Source of the DNA: Vibrio hannami | GTDB taxonomy: Bacteria; Pseudomonadota; Gammaproteobacteria; Enterobacterales; Vibrionaceae | Direction of reading: 5' to 3' | DNA: 64,000 nt | NCBI RefSeq assembly: GCF_029589055.1 | Contig: NZ_JARQZP010000006.1 | Span: 496,001-560,000, forward strand | Shown: piece after piece, positions 39,571 through 49,525 of the stretch | How the letters are laid out: every line of letters starts with the position of its first letter | Position numbering within the stretch: position 1 is the stretch's first letter | Notes under the pieces: model-generated | Database searches by the model: none | Told to the model about the DNA's origin: nothing | Seen by the model: only the letters and a program-made list of their open reading frames with translations | Made by a program: the position numbers and the translations under genes

Positions 39571-40710
39571 TCAACTCTTTCCGTTATTAAAATCCTTCTT
39601 GTATCGGGTCACTTTCTTTAGATAATTTCTTGCTTCGGCATTCGAATGTTTGTTGGTTAAAGCCCAGTAAACCTGATTTGGTTGAAGAGAATTCAGCCTT
39701 TTCATTGCATTGGAACGGCTATTACGATCAAACGTGTTTAATACGCCACCGGTTCCTCCGTTGTATGCAGAAATCATGCTGTACTCTAAAGATAGTGGAT
39801 GACCGACACTCTTTAAGTAACGATTTTTGAGAATGTAGAAATATGCTGTTCCAGTATCGATATTGTTTTCAGGGTCAAAAAGGTATTCGGGGCTTGGTAT
39901 TCCCGAACGTTTTTTCACCAACTTAAATACGTCAGCGCCAGCGGTTTTAGGTACAACCTGCATCAATCCATAAGCATTTGCCCAGCTCACAGCATAGGGG
40001 TTGAAGCTACTTTCCGTTTTGATGATGGCGTAGATAAGATCTTCTGGAATGTCATACCGTTTTGAGGCTCGCCTTACTATGTCTGCATATTTGTAACTAC
40101 GCAGTTCATAGTGTTCTTTAACCATAGGTATCTGAACATAGTAAGCTTTTTTGTAGTCAACGGTTTTGGTTTGTAGCTTGTTTGCTATCAGGTAATCCGC
40201 GAATCTGTTTGCGCGCCATGACCACTGTATGGCCTTGTTATCCTGGTCCACTACCTGCTGATATAAAAATGGTTCCCCTTCTAGTTTGATATCTGATGAG
40301 GAGAAAAGGTCGACATGAGCAGGATCATCCGGTGTAAGAAGGGTGGTTACGATAGCCGTTTTAAGGTGTCTTTGGGGATCGGTTGGCGAAACGGTTTCTA
40401 TCGTGATCATACCGTTTGAAAAGTTAACTTCCGCCCGGCTGAGATAGTTATCGATATACTTTACGTAGTTTGACTTGCCTGCAATCCGAATCTCAGCACG
40501 CCCCCATTTTTTTCAATAGAACCGGAGAAACTATTAATCAGGGCATCTAAAGCCGCAGTATCTTTTTGAAATTGTCCCGGAAGCTGGGCCAGATTTTTAG
40601 CAAAACGGTTAGTCGGCTCGTAGTTTGGACTGTAGACATAGCGCTTCAATAAACTCGCGGCTACATCCTGCGAGCAAAAATGGCAAAATCAGATAGAAGA
40701 ATTTTTTCAT
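39571..40710 (-). pseudogene. mltC: membrane-bound lytic murein transglycosylase C, frame broken twice
   Basis: MltC is an outer-membrane lipoprotein that cleaves murein glycan strands to 1,6-anhydro products. The lipoprotein signal MKKFFYLILPFLLAGC, the middle part, and the SLT catalytic domain (TESSFNPYAVSWANAYGLMQVV, with catalytic Glu) are all present but in three frames. One shift lies near 40650-40655, where one base too many turns SREL into FIEAL. The second is in a T7 run at 40507-40513 (plus strand), where one more base restores KKWGRAEIRIAGKSNYVKY. The compensating small shifts and intact catalytic domain point to base-calling errors rather than a dead gene. It follows mutY and yggX in the same direction, as in E. 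coli. Confidence 0.85.
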
Positions 40711-40727
40711 AGTACGGCTATAAACAG

Positions 40728-40752
40728 AAAAGATGGCAATTAGCCATCTTTT
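40728..40752 (-). terminator. hairpin between yggX and mltC
   Basis: The perfect stem AAAAGATGGC / GCCATCTTTT with a 5-nt loop may partly terminate mutY-yggX transcripts before mltC. Confidence 0.65.
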
Positions 40753-40765
40753 AAACTAGATTCAA

Positions 40766-41038
40766 TTACTCTGAGGGTGGTGTGTAGCCGTCAATCACGA
40801 CGTCTTTACCTTCGAACAGAAACTGCTCCATTTCGGTTTCAAGCAATTTTCTGTGCTCAGGGTCCATCATGTTTAGTTTCTTTTCATTAATCAACATCGT
40901 CTGCTTGCTTTGCCACTGAGCCCAGGCTTCTTTGGAGATATTTTCAAAAATCTTTTTGCCTAGTTCACCCGGATAAAGTTGAAAATCCAGACCATCTGCT
41001 TCTTTTTTAAGGCGTGCACAAAATACGCTGCGGCTCAT
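40766..41038 (-). CDS. yggX: Fe(2+)-trafficking / oxidative damage protection protein YggX
   Basis: The 90-residue protein starts [19 protein letters not shown], with the conserved Cys7. It contains the family block [21 protein letters not shown] and the tail GYTPPSE. In enterics YggX protects iron-sulfur proteins and belongs to the SoxRS response; an iron-handling role has been proposed. The length is that of E. coli (91). It lies 10 bp after mutY, whose product carries a 4Fe-4S cluster, a conserved and sensible pairing. AAGGA lies before the ATG. Confidence 0.95.
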   Translation of the reverse strand: MSRSVFCARLKKEADGLDFQLYPGELGKKIFENISKEAWAQWQSKQTMLINEKKLNMMDPEHRKLLETEMEQFLFEGKDVVIDGYTPPSE

Positions 41039-41048
41039 AATTATTCCT

Positions 41049-42100
41049 TTAGTTCAATTCAAAGGGTAAGGCTTCAATTAACTGCTTTACTGGAGCAGCT
41101 AAACCTACTTCTTCTGGTTGAGATAAGTTATACCAGAGACCTTTCGTTCCTTCCATTATCAAATCGGGCTGTTTATTGAGTTTTACTAATACTGGCGTGA
41201 TATCCAGGTGATAATGACTAAACGTATGCCTGAATGCGATCAGCGTCTGGACTGAGTCGATACTTCTATCGGTTATTAGGCGACTATCAAGTTGTGTTTG
41301 TATTTCTTTGCTTCCATTTTGAGGAAAGCAGAATAGTCCACCCCAGATGCCGGACTGTGGCCGTTGTTCAAGCCAGACATGGTTGTCATAACAAAGCATC
41401 ACAAACCAGGTTTCACGTATCGGTTTCTCTTTTTCGGCTTTTTGCCCGGAAAGTCCAGTTGTCGCTCCTGCTTCTTGGCCGCACAAGTCGCTTCAACTGG
41501 GCACAGTCCGCACTTAGGTTTGCTTCTTGTGCATACCATCGCCCCCATATCCATCATTGCCTGATTATATTTATCGACGTCGATTTGAGGGGTATGTTGT
41601 TCCGCGATCTCCCACAACTGGTTTTCGACTTGTTTTTTACCCGGCCAACCTTCGATAGCAAATGCTCTGGAAAGCGTTCGTTTTACATTGCCATCCAGTA
41701 TCGCATGCGGCTGTTTTAACACCGATGAGAGTACAGCAGCAGCGGTAGAACGACCAACTCCCGGAAGCGCGTTTACTTCTTCAATATTGGTTGGGAAGTT
41801 ACCCTGATACTGATCTCTTATTACCTGAGCCGCCTTATGCAGATTTCTGGCTCTGGCGTAATAGCCTAGTCCTGTCCATAGATGAAGCACTTCATCCTGA
41901 TTCGCGTTAGCGAGATCGGTAATGGTTGGAAACCGTTCAAGAAACCTTTCAAAGTAAGGTATTACCGTAGTTACCTGAGTTTGCTGAAGCATAATTTCAG
42001 ATAGCCAAACCTTATAAAGTGTTTTCTCTTGTTGCCACGGAAGTTCTTTACGACCGTAAGCGTCGTACCAGGTTAATATTGCCTTTGCGAAAGGTGTCAC
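41049..42100 (-). pseudogene. mutY: adenine DNA glycosylase MutY, single frameshift
   Basis: MutY removes adenine mispaired with 8-oxoguanine. The N-terminal 230 residues hold the helix-hairpin-helix ([13 protein letters not shown]), catalytic Glu35 ([11 protein letters not shown]) and Asp136 (LDGNVKR), and the four cluster cysteines (190, 197, 200, 206, pattern C-x6-C-x2-C-x5-C). The C-terminal MutT-like domain that reads 8-oxoG continues in another frame ([11 protein letters not shown], then RPQSGIWGGLFCFPQ). The switch is at a T5 run at 41430-41434; one more T restores a continuous GKKPKKEKPIRE. Everything else is well conserved, so a sequencing error is more likely than loss. It heads mutY-yggX-mltC and diverges from trmB. 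Confidence 0.88.
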
Positions 42101-42272
42101 GACATACTCTGTATTGGTTTTATTTTGGCTGGAAATTGCACCACAATTATCACGCTGTGTAAAACAGACAAAGAGTATGGGTATTTAAGGCGATTAAAGC
42201 TTGCACAGAAGGCAGATCTTTGGATAATTCCCGCTCTGACTAAAATCTCACTCAATTAAACAGGCAAAATTC

Positions 42273-42992
42273 ATGAGCGAAGTGACCACAAACGAATATA
42301 ACGAAGATGGCAAATTGATACGTAAGGTGCGTAGTTTTGTACGTCGGGAAGGGCGTTTAACGAAAGGTCAGGAAAAAGCGATGAATGAATGCTGGCCTAC
42401 AATGGGTATTGATTACAAAGAAGAGCTTCTAAACTGGAATGAAGTGTTCGGTAATGATAATCCGGTTGTACTGGAGATTGGGTTTGGTATGGGTGCATCG
42501 TTAGTTGAAATGGCTAAGAATGCTCCTGAGAAGAACTATATCGGTATTGAAGTTCATAGTCCGGGTGTTGGTGCTTGTCTTAGCTCTGCCCAGGAAGCGG
42601 GTGTAACAAACCTTAGAGTTATGTGTCACGATGCGGTAGAAGTGTTTGCAAATATGATTCCTGAGGGTAGCTTGTCTACTTTGCAGTTATTCTTCCCTGA
42701 CCCGTGGCATAAAAAGCGTCATCACAAACGTCGTATCGTTCAGCTAGATTTTGCAGAGATGGTGCGTACGAAACTGATCCCGGAAGCCGGTATCTTCCAT
42801 ATGGCAACAGACTGGGAAAACTACGCAGAGCATATGATTGAAATTATGAATCAGGCTCCAGGCTTTGAAAATATTGCCGAAGACGGTGATTACATCCCTC
42901 GTCCGGATGAACGTCCGCTAACTAAGTTTGAGGCTAGGGGGCACAGGCTTGGGCATGGCGTCTGGGATATTAAGTACAAACGTACAGTTTAA
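42273..42992 (+). CDS. trmB: tRNA (guanine-N7-)-methyltransferase
   Basis: TrmB makes m7G46 in the variable loop of several tRNAs using S-adenosylmethionine. The 239-residue protein is of normal length (E. coli 239) and shows the SAM-binding [15 protein letters not shown] (about 68-82), [13 protein letters not shown] block ([11 protein letters not shown]) and the signature [16 protein letters not shown] (about 139-154). The C-terminal [15 protein letters not shown] is also typical. It is divergent from mutY, as in E. coli, and the next gene is glutaminase. Confidence 0.97.
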   Translation: MSEVTTNEYNEDGKLIRKVRSFVRREGRLTKGQEKAMNECWPTMGIDYKEELLNWNEVFGNDNPVVLEIGFGMGASLVEMAKNAPEKNYIGIEVHSPGVGACLSSAQEAGVTNLRVMCHDAVEVFANMIPEGSLSTLQLFFPDPWHKKRHHKRRIVQLDFAEMVRTKLIPEAGIFHMATDWENYAEHMIEIMNQAPGFENIAEDGDYIPRPDERPLTKFEARGHRLGHGVWDIKYKRTV

Positions 42993-43046
42993 GTTTTCTA
43001 GAGAGCCGACATTATGTTGGCTCTTTTGGTCTTAGTGGGAGTAGAT

Positions 43047-43964
43047 ATGCCAACACAAGAAATGTTATCGGATATTCTGGATGAAGTCCGTTCATTAATT
43101 GGTCAGGGAAAAGTCGCTGATTATATTCCAGCGTTGGCTAAGATTTCCGGTGGCAAGCTCGGCATGGCTATCTACACCAATGAAGGTGAAATATATAAAG
43201 CAGGAGATGCGGATGAGGCGTTCTCCATCCAGTCTATATCAAAAGTTCTGAGCCTGACTTTGGGAATGATGGTGTATGAGTCGGATGAAATCTGGCAACG
43301 TGTAGGTAAAGAACCTTCTGGTCAGGCATTTAACTCATTAATCCAGCTGGAAATGGAGAAGGGAATCCCACGCAATCCATTTATTAATGCAGGCGCTATT
43401 GTTATTACCGATATGCTTCAGAGTCGCTTTTCTGCACCCAAGCAAAGGTTACTTGAGTTTGTAAGGAATCTTTCAGGGGAGACTCATATTGTTTATGACA
43501 AGATTGTAGCGGCCTCTGAAATGATGCACAGTGACAGAAATGCGGCAATCGCTTATCTGATGAAGTCCTTTGGTAACTTTGACAATGACGTGATTCCGGT
43601 GCTGAACAACTATTTTCATGCATTCGCATTAAAGATGAGTTGCGTGGATCTGGCTAAAACGTTTAGTTACCTTTCGAATCAGGGAGTATCTGTTGAAACT
43701 GGCCGACAGATCATTACGACACAACAGAGCAAGCAGCTGAATGCGCTTCTGGCTACGTGTGGCCTGTATGATGGTGCTGGCGAGTTTGCTTACAGGGTTG
43801 GTATGCCCGGCAAATCAGGCGTTGGTGGCGGCATCATGGCTGTGATTCCGGGAGAAATGACAATCGCGGTTTGGTCTCCTGAATTGGATGACTCCGGAAA
43901 TTCTCTTGCTGGAACCGCTGCGTTGGAGTTACTTACAACCAAACTCGGGCGATCGATATTTTGA
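43047..43964 (+). CDS. glsB: glutaminase
   Basis: Glutaminase hydrolyses glutamine to glutamate and ammonia in the cytosol. The 305-residue product of ATG 43047 begins [20 protein letters not shown], the usual start, and has GGGAG 8 bp upstream; a longer frame from 43014 adds 11 residues without support. It has the serine-dependent beta-lactamase-like fold with SIQSISKV (SxxK, about 64-67), [10 protein letters not shown] and the C-terminal [15 protein letters not shown]. The length is close to E. coli GlsB (308). It stands 54 bp after trmB in the same direction and meets hemW head-on with a shared terminator. Confidence 0.94.
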   Translation: MPTQEMLSDILDEVRSLIGQGKVADYIPALAKISGGKLGMAIYTNEGEIYKAGDADEAFSIQSISKVLSLTLGMMVYESDEIWQRVGKEPSGQAFNSLIQLEMEKGIPRNPFINAGAIVITDMLQSRFSAPKQRLLEFVRNLSGETHIVYDKIVAASEMMHSDRNAAIAYLMKSFGNFDNDVIPVLNNYFHAFALKMSCVDLAKTFSYLSNQGVSVETGRQIITTQQSKQLNALLATCGLYDGAGEFAYRVGMPGKSGVGGGIMAVIPGEMTIAVWSPELDDSGNSLAGTAALELLTTKLGRSIF

Positions 43965-43969
43965 ATAGA

Positions 43970-43989
43970 TAAGGGGAGTTATCCCCTTA
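43970..43989 (+). terminator. bidirectional hairpin between glsB and hemW
   Basis: The stem TAAGGGGA / TCCCCTTA lies at the 3' ends of two convergent genes and includes the hemW stop. Confidence 0.65.
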
Positions 43990-45138
43990 CATAAAGCCTT
44001 CTAACAGATCGTTTAGGAACAATTTGCCTTTTTTCGTGATCTGCCATTCTGCTTCAGTTTCTTCCAGATACCCTTTATCGAAAGCCCAGTCTAACTGCTC
44101 CTGAATGGCTGAAAAATCCAGGCCAGTTCGCTCTTGAAATTCATTCTTAGGGCATGTTTCCATTAACCGGAACCGATTCATAAAGAACTCAAACGGACGG
44201 TCCTCTGCTGCGACTTGAGTTTCGCTATCCAGATATGGTTTAAGCAGGTTCAGGTAGCCTCTTGGGTGTTTTACTTTGGTTGTTCTGATAATCCTGCCAT
44301 CTTCAAAGCTCAGCTTTCCGTGTGCGCCACAACCAATACCCAGATAATCTCCAAACCTCCAGTAGTTGAGATTATGCTGACACTGATAGCCCGGCTTGCT
44401 GTAACCCGATATTTCATATTGAACGTAACCTGCTTCAGCTAGTTTTTTATGACCCTCGTCGAAAATATCCCAAAGATCATCGTCATTTGGTAATTCAGGC
44501 GGTTTTGAATAGAACAGGGTATTTGGCTCTATGGTTAGCTGATACCAGGATAGATGAGGGGGATTTAGCTCTATCGCTTTATCCAGGTCACTAAGTGCCT
44601 GCTCTACAGACTGATCCGGTAAGCCATGCATCAGATCCAGATTAAAGCTCTTCAATCCAATAGTGTGTGCCAGTTTGGCTGCATTTATTGCTTCGTTCTC
44701 TCCATGAATTCTGCCCAGCTTTTCTAGTTTGCTTTGCTCGAAGCTCTGTACGCCAATGGAGATACGCGTAACACCTTGCTTTTGGTATTGTGAAAAGCGT
44801 TCAGCCTCGATGGTTCCAGGGTTGGCTTCCATGGTGATTTCGATATCGTCTTTAAATGAGATGCGTTCTTGAACTCCATTAAGCAGACGACCAATCTCTT
44901 CTGGTGAAATCAGGCTTGGAGTACCACCACCGATAAATATTGAGTGCAGCTTGCGGCTGTCATTCTTTAGCTTGTAGTTTTCGATATCCTTATCAAGATC
45001 TTCAAGAAGAGCATCAACATACTGTTGTTCTGGTATCTCACCTTTTAATGCGTGAGAGTTGAAATCGCAATATGGGCACTTTTGAACACACCATGGGATG
45101 TGGATATAAAGACTAAGAGGTGGTGGGGTGATTTTCAT
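43987..45138 (-). CDS. hemW: radical SAM haem chaperone HemW
   Basis: HemW was long annotated as a coproporphyrinogen III oxidase, but HemW proteins bind and deliver haem. The 383-residue protein has the radical-SAM cysteines CVQKCPYC (17, 21, 24) and GGGTPSL (about 71-77), and keeps the HemW-specific HNLNYW motif (residues about 255-260). The HemN_C domain follows (about 300-370). It lies 15 bp after rdgB in the same direction, the standard end of the yggS-proC-yggT-yggU-rdgB-hemW cluster. Confidence 0.95.
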   Translation of the reverse strand: MKITPPPLSLYIHIPWCVQKCPYCDFNSHALKGEIPEQQYVDALLEDLDKDIENYKLKNDSRKLHSIFIGGGTPSLISPEEIGRLLNGVQERISFKDDIEITMEANPGTIEAERFSQYQKQGVTRISIGVQSFEQSKLEKLGRIHGENEAINAAKLAHTIGLKSFNLDLMHGLPDQSVEQALSDLDKAIELNPPHLSWYQLTIEPNTLFYSKPPELPNDDDLWDIFDEGHKKLAEAGYVQYEISGYSKPGYQCQHNLNYWRFGDYLGIGCGAHGKLSFEDGRIIRTTKVKHPRGYLNLLKPYLDSETQVAAEDRPFEFFMNRFRLMETCPKNEFQERTGLDFSAIQEQLDWAFDKGYLEETEAEWQITKKGKLFLNDLLEGFM

Positions 45139-45153
45139 TGTATCTTCAAATCA

Positions 45154-45747
45154 TTACTTCTGGGATAACGTTTCGAAAAGCTGTTTTAGGGCTTTGCCTC
45201 GGTGTGATAATTTCTTCTTCTCTGAACCTTCCAGTTCAGCAGAAGCACACTCTTTTTCTGGTACCCAGAATACTGGATCATAACCAAAGCCATTTGTACC
45301 TCGAGCCTCGGTAAGAATGTGACCTTCCCATTTACCATGGCAAACAATTGGTGTTGGATCGTTTTCGTGGCGCATAAGCACCAGAACACAATGGAAACGT
45401 GCTGTACGCTCTTCTTCAGGTACACCTTCCATCTCTACTAGAAGCTTTTCCAGATTCTTCTGATCGGTCGCGCCTTCACCTGAGTAACGAGCTGAGTAGA
45501 TGCCCGGAGCGCCTTTCAGGTAGTCCACTTCTAAGCCTGAATCATCTGCTATTGCTGGCAGGCCAGTCTCTTTTGCTGCATGCCGAGCTTTGATAATCGC
45601 GTTTTCAATAAAGGTAGTTCCCGTTTCTGCCACTTCAGAAACGTTAAACTCACTTTGTGCTATTACTTCAAAGCCGAAATCAGCCAGTAAGTCTGCCATT
45701 TCACGGACTTTACCCTGATTACCTGTCGCTAAAACTATTTTGCTCAT
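45154..45747 (-). CDS. rdgB: XTP/dITP pyrophosphatase (RdgB/Ham1)
   Basis: RdgB cleans the nucleotide pool by hydrolysing dITP, dXTP and XTP to monophosphates, so hypoxanthine and xanthine stay out of DNA. The 197-residue protein (E. coli 197) has the N-terminal substrate motif [12 protein letters not shown] (about 5-16), [12 protein letters not shown] with the metal ligand Asp (about 66-77) and the ending [11 protein letters not shown]. It is tightly coupled with hemW (15-bp gap). A block of dispersed repeats separates it from yggU. Confidence 0.96.
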   Translation of the reverse strand: MSKIVLATGNQGKVREMADLLADFGFEVIAQSEFNVSEVAETGTTFIENAIIKARHAAKETGLPAIADDSGLEVDYLKGAPGIYSARYSGEGATDQKNLEKLLVEMEGVPEEERTARFHCVLVLMRHENDPTPIVCHGKWEGHILTEARGTNGFGYDPVFWVPEKECASAELEGSEKKKLSHRGKALKQLFETLSQK

Positions 45748-45772
45748 GTGTATTCTCTTTTTAAGTTTTAGG

Positions 45773-45863
45773 TCTCGCTGCTACGCTCTATGGTGCAACG
45801 CATACCTTAATCTGAGATTTTTACGCCTAATATGCATTCCCACGGAGGACCGTGAGGAACGAC
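45773..45863. repeat. dispersed intergenic inverted-end repeat, copy C (degenerate left end)
   Basis: The left end TCTCGCTGCTACGCTCTATG is eroded; the right end TGCATTCCCACGGAGG, then ACCGTGAGGAACGA, is well kept. It lies in tandem with the second repeat family (45871-45960), inside the rdgB-yggU gap. Confidence 0.6.
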
Positions 45864-45870
45864 AAAAAAC

Positions 45871-45960
45871 TGTCATCCCGGATGAGCCTATGCGAATTCC
45901 GGGGTCTGGTTGAAACAATACTTTTGATTCTATTAGATTCCCGCCTTCGCGGGAATGACG
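45871..45960. repeat. second dispersed repeat family, copy 1
   Basis: It starts TGTCATCCCGG and ends CCGCCTTCGCGGGAATGACG, so its ends are complementary, with an internal hairpin CCCGCCTTCGCGGG. Another copy lies at 58333-58453 and a fragment at 12210-12225. Confidence 0.65.
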
Positions 45961-46006
45961 ATATTGAGATTTGTTGTCTGTGTATAGGTATGTTGCGGTA
46001 TTGGGC

Positions 46007-46294
46007 TTATAAGAGGGCTTGTATTTCAGATGGTATCAAAGCAGGAGAATGAATCCGCACCTGCTTGTGCCTGCCCAATTCACCCTTCTCAATATCAATC
46101 TGCCCCTTAGCCACTTTAAACTGCTTACTTAACACCTTTGTCAGGTGAGCATTGGCTTTTCCGTCTACTGGAGGCGCAGTAATCGCAATTTTCAGTTCTT
46201 CACCGTGCAAGCCAACAATTTTATCTCGGCTGGCTTTAGGCTGAATATAAAGGCGAAGCACTAAGTCTTCGCCTTCCATAACTACAGCAGCCAT
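46007..46294 (-). CDS. yggU: DUF167 protein YggU
   Basis: This 95-residue protein belongs to the small YggU/DUF167 family. It contains [25 protein letters not shown] and the conserved [19 protein letters not shown] block (about 37-55). The biochemical role is unknown, although a homologue's structure is known. Its start overlaps the yggT stop, so the two are translationally coupled within the proC-yggT-yggU run. The C-terminal end runs close to a dispersed repeat. Confidence 0.92.
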   Translation of the reverse strand: MAAVVMEGEDLVLRLYIQPKASRDKIVGLHGEELKIAITAPPVDGKANAHLTKVLSKQFKVAKGQIDIEKGELGRHKQVRIHSPALIPSEIQALL

Positions 46295-46851
46295 TATAGC
46301 TGGTGCCAGATAGGGCCAATAAGGTCCGCCATCAGAAAGTTAGCAAACTGAAGGCCGATAAATAGAACAAGCACGCTCAGGTCAAGGCCGCCCATAGCAG
46401 GAATAATTCGGCGAATTGGACCAAGCATCGGTTCAGTTAGCTGATGGAATACATACTCGATAGGGCTACGACCCTGGCTTACCCAGCTCATAATTGCTCG
46501 AAGTAATAGTACCCAGAACAGAAGACCGCCAGCAGCTTTTACTAAGGATAGAAGAGCTAGCAGAGGGAAGCTGGCATCAAATACAACGTTGCCACCGGAA
46601 GCGATGGCTATTAGAGCAACGAACTTAATAGTGCAAAGCACATAAGCAAACAGAATGGTCGCTAAATCTATACTGCCGATAGAAGGAATTGTTCTGCGCA
46701 GTGGTGCTACAACCGGTTGAGTTGCTTTAACGACAAACTGAGAGAACGGGTTGTAGAAATCAGCCCTTGCTGCCTGAAGCCATACTCTTAGTAATACCAC
46801 CATGATGTACAAGTCAAACAGGGTGGATATAAGAAAACTCATTGAACTCAT
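46294..46851 (-). CDS. yggT: YggT-family integral membrane protein
   Basis: The 185-residue protein has two repeats of the YGGT domain (about 5-85 and 100-180), each with two membrane helices and the motif [20 protein letters not shown] in the first repeat and a related [19 protein letters not shown] in the second. The family has been linked to osmotic shock tolerance and, in plants, to cytochrome assembly; the bacterial function is unclear. It follows proC by about 30 bp and overlaps yggU. Confidence 0.94.
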   Translation of the reverse strand: MSSMSFLISTLFDLYIMVVLLRVWLQAARADFYNPFSQFVVKATQPVVAPLRRTIPSIGSIDLATILFAYVLCTIKFVALIAIASGGNVVFDASFPLLALLSLVKAAGGLLFWVLLLRAIMSWVSQGRSPIEYVFHQLTEPMLGPIRRIIPAMGGLDLSVLVLFIGLQFANFLMADLIGPIWHQL

Positions 46852-46884
46852 TATTAAACCTTTTAGTAGTTTAGGAGAATTTGT

Positions 46885-47703
46885 TTAAAATAATTTTTCC
46901 ATCTCTTCAGCTCTCTCTACCGCAGCAATCATTGCTTTAGATACAATCTCGGTAAGCTGATTTTCATTAAATACTCGTAGCGCTTCTGCCGTGGTACCGC
47001 CTTTAGAAGTTACTTGTTCACGCAACGTAGACAGTTCAGTATCAGCGTTAGCGATAACCATCTCTGCTGCGCCTAGAGCCGACTGCTGAACTAGCTGTCG
47101 GGCTGTATCTTTATCGAAACCCTGAGCAATGGCTTCTTTCTGCATCGCTTCCATAAATAGGAAGAAATAGGCTGGTGCACTGCCTGCTGCTGCGATAACG
47201 CCATTAATCCCTGATTCTTCATCAACCCAGCAAACTTCACCCACAGCTTCCATTAGCTGGCCTGCGAAAGTTTTATCAGAGTCATCAACAGACTCAGCTG
47301 CAAATAGCCCGCTCATTCCTTTACCAACTAAAGCGGGTGTATTTGGCATAACACGCACCAGCTTTAGTTTAGTCTCCAGGAACTCGTTTAGGCGCGAAGC
47401 TGAAATACCAGCTGCTATAGAGATAACAAGTTTGTCAGAAAAATCGATACCAGTCAGGCCACCACATACCAACTCCATTAACTGAGGTTTTACTGCCAGC
47501 ACGATGACATCTGCATTTTGTGCTGCTTCGAAGTTATCTTTTGTGGTGTTTACATCATAAAGCTGTGTCAGTAAATCACGCTGCTCCTGATTTGGATCGG
47601 TTGCAGTGATGCTTTTAGAGTCATAGCCACTAGCAACAAGCCCCGCGATGATAGAGCGAGCCATATTACCAGCTCCAATAAATACGATTTTTCTGTTTTC
47701 CAT
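46885..47703 (-). CDS. proC: pyrroline-5-carboxylate reductase
   Basis: ProC performs the last step of proline synthesis, NADPH-dependent reduction of pyrroline-5-carboxylate. The start is ATG 47703 (MENRKIVFIGAGNMARSI), giving 272 residues (E. coli 269). AAGGAAGAAAGG precedes it, and the longer frame from 47763 overlaps yggS. Visible features are the Rossmann GAGNMA (8-13), VLAVKPQ, the VRVMPNTPALVGKG loop and the C-terminal TSKGGTTAEALRVF. It lies about 30 bp after yggS, a pairing kept in most gammaproteobacteria. Confidence 0.97.
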   Translation of the reverse strand: MENRKIVFIGAGNMARSIIAGLVASGYDSKSITATDPNQEQRDLLTQLYDVNTTKDNFEAAQNADVIVLAVKPQLMELVCGGLTGIDFSDKLVISIAAGISASRLNEFLETKLKLVRVMPNTPALVGKGMSGLFAAESVDDSDKTFAGQLMEAVGEVCWVDEESGINGVIAAAGSAPAYFFLFMEAMQKEAIAQGFDKDTARQLVQQSALGAAEMVIANADTELSTLREQVTSKGGTTAEALRVFNENQLTEIVSKAMIAAVERAEEMEKLF

Positions 47704-47731
47704 ACCTTTCTTCCTTAGGCTGTGCTGCTTG

Positions 47732-48442
47732 TTATTTTTTGTTGGAATAATCTCTGGCACCAAAAATGGCAGTACCGATTCTTACCATTGTACTACCTGC
47801 TTCAACGGCTGCCTCTAAATCTCCGCTCATCCCCATTGAAAGGGTATCCAATCCGTTATAGCGGGATTCTAATTTGTTTTTCAGTTCAGCAAGCTGGTTA
47901 AAAGCGGCTAGCTGAGATTGGTAGTCGGATACGTTAGCTGGAATCGACATCAACCCTTTTAAAGTGAGGTTTGGCAACGAAGAAATCAACTCAGCCAGAG
48001 CAAAAACTTCTTCTTCATTGGTTCCCGATTTTGATTCTTCACCACTGGTATTTACCTGAATCAGGACTTTTAAAGGTTCTAGTGAGCCCGGACGCTGATC
48101 GTTTAAGCGCTGCGCTATTTTGGCTCGGTCTACAGAGTGAACCCAGTCAAAGCTTTCTGCAACTTGTCTGGTTTTGTTGGACTGCAAAGGGCCGATAAAG
48201 TGCCATTCCAGATTTTGCTCTGCGTGGTGTTCTTTGAAATACGCGACTTTCTCTACACCTTCCTGAACGTAATTCTCACCAAAAGCTTTCTGACCCGCTT
48301 CGATTGCCTGCTCTATAGCTTCTATTGGTTTGGTTTTACTTACCGCCAGCAGTTGCACGGAAATTTGTTGTCGACCACACTTAACTTCAGCAGTGTGGAT
48401 TTGTTTGATGACCTGTTCAATATTTTGTTGAATACTAGACAT
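47732..48442 (-). CDS. yggS: pyridoxal phosphate homeostasis protein YggS
   Basis: This 236-residue PLP-binding protein has an alanine-racemase-like barrel. Conserved points are LLAVSKTKP (with the PLP-binding Lys), FGENYVQE, WHFIGPLQSNK and the C-terminal SMGMSGDLEAAVEAGSTMVRIGTAIFG. It buffers free pyridoxal phosphate and affects amino-acid pools; no enzyme activity is established. It is the first gene of the yggS-proC-yggT-yggU-rdgB-hemW run and is divergent from pilT with only 23 bp between the two start codons, so the promoters overlap. Confidence 0.96.
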   Translation of the reverse strand: MSSIQQNIEQVIKQIHTAEVKCGRQQISVQLLAVSKTKPIEAIEQAIEAGQKAFGENYVQEGVEKVAYFKEHHAEQNLEWHFIGPLQSNKTRQVAESFDWVHSVDRAKIAQRLNDQRPGSLEPLKVLIQVNTSGEESKSGTNEEEVFALAELISSLPNLTLKGLMSIPANVSDYQSQLAAFNQLAELKNKLESRYNGLDTLSMGMSGDLEAAVEAGSTMVRIGTAIFGARDYSNKK

Positions 48443-48465
48443 AAATAACTTTTTAGGAAAATTAA

Positions 48466-49512
48466 ATGGATATCGCCGAATTACTGCAATTTAGTGTAAA
48501 GCATAATGCGTCAGATCTACATCTTTCTGCAGGTGTTCCTCCAATGATAAGGATAGATGGTGACGTAAGAAAGCTTGGAGTGCCAGCATTCAGTCATTCA
48601 GATGTGCACAAACTTGTATTCGATATCATGAATGACGCTCAAAGAGCTGAGTTTGAAGAGAAACTTGAAGTCGATTTTTCTTTTGAGTTGCCTCAAATTG
48701 GCCGATTCCGTGTGAATGCGTTTAATCAGAGCAGGGGATGTGCTGCGGTATTTCGGACTATTCCTACCAGAATACCAACTTTGGATGAGTTGGAAGCACC
48801 GGATATTTTTAATGAAATAGCTAACTATGAAAAAGGCCTGGTTTTGGTGACAGGCCCAACTGGTTCTGGTAAGTCGACGACTCTTGCGGCGATGGTGGAT
48901 TACATAAACCAGCACCACAATAAACATATCCTGACGATTGAAGATCCCATTGAGTTTGTTCATGAAAATAATAAGTGCCTGATCAACCAACGGGAAGTTC
49001 ACAGGGATACGCATAGCTTTAAAGCAGCGCTTCGTTCTGCATTACGTGAAGATCCGGATGTAATATTGGTTGGTGAGCTTAGGGATCAGGAAACCATTAG
49101 TCTTGCTCTTACCGCAGCAGAAACAGGGCACCTGGTATTCGGTACTCTGCATACAAGCTCAGCCGCAAAAACTATCGACCGAATCATTGACGTCTTCCCA
49201 GGCGAAGATAAGAACATGGTTCGCTCTATGCTGTCTGAATCGCTAAGAGCGGTAATCGCGCAGAAGTTGCTGAAACGAATCGGTGGTGGTCGGGTCGCAT
49301 GTCACGAAATTATGATTGCCAATAGCGCTATCCGAAATCTTATCCGGGAAGATAAAGTGGCTCAGATGCAATCCATTATCCAGACGGGGGCGGCAACTGG
49401 TATGAAGACAATGGAACAGGGAGCCAAACAGTTGCTGGCTCAAGGCTTTGTTGATCAGCAGGAAGTAAATAAAAAGATTGAAGTAACCACTATTTCAGCT
49501 AACGGGTTTTAA
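48466..49512 (+). CDS. pilT: type IV pilus retraction ATPase PilT
   Basis: PilT powers pilus retraction in twitching motility and DNA uptake. The 348-residue hexameric ATPase has Walker A GPTGSGKST (130-138), the ASP box LTIEDPIEF, the His box HTSSAAKTIDRIIDVFP and Walker B ILVGELRD. The start MDIAELLQFSVKHNASDLHLS is the family N-terminus. Overlapping promoter space with yggS and a 13-bp gap to pilU show a pilTU operon. Confidence 0.97.
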   Translation: MDIAELLQFSVKHNASDLHLSAGVPPMIRIDGDVRKLGVPAFSHSDVHKLVFDIMNDAQRAEFEEKLEVDFSFELPQIGRFRVNAFNQSRGCAAVFRTIPTRIPTLDELEAPDIFNEIANYEKGLVLVTGPTGSGKSTTLAAMVDYINQHHNKHILTIEDPIEFVHENNKCLINQREVHRDTHSFKAALRSALREDPDVILVGELRDQETISLALTAAETGHLVFGTLHTSSAAKTIDRIIDVFPGEDKNMVRSMLSESLRAVIAQKLLKRIGGGRVACHEIMIANSAIRNLIREDKVAQMQSIIQTGAATGMKTMEQGAKQLLAQGFVDQQEVNKKIEVTTISANGF

Positions 49513-49525
49513 AGGAAAAGTCACT

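Noticed and set aside
45852..46052. 66-residue frame across repeats between rdgB and yggU
   Set aside because: It reads through repeat DNA of both families and lacks a ribosome binding site.
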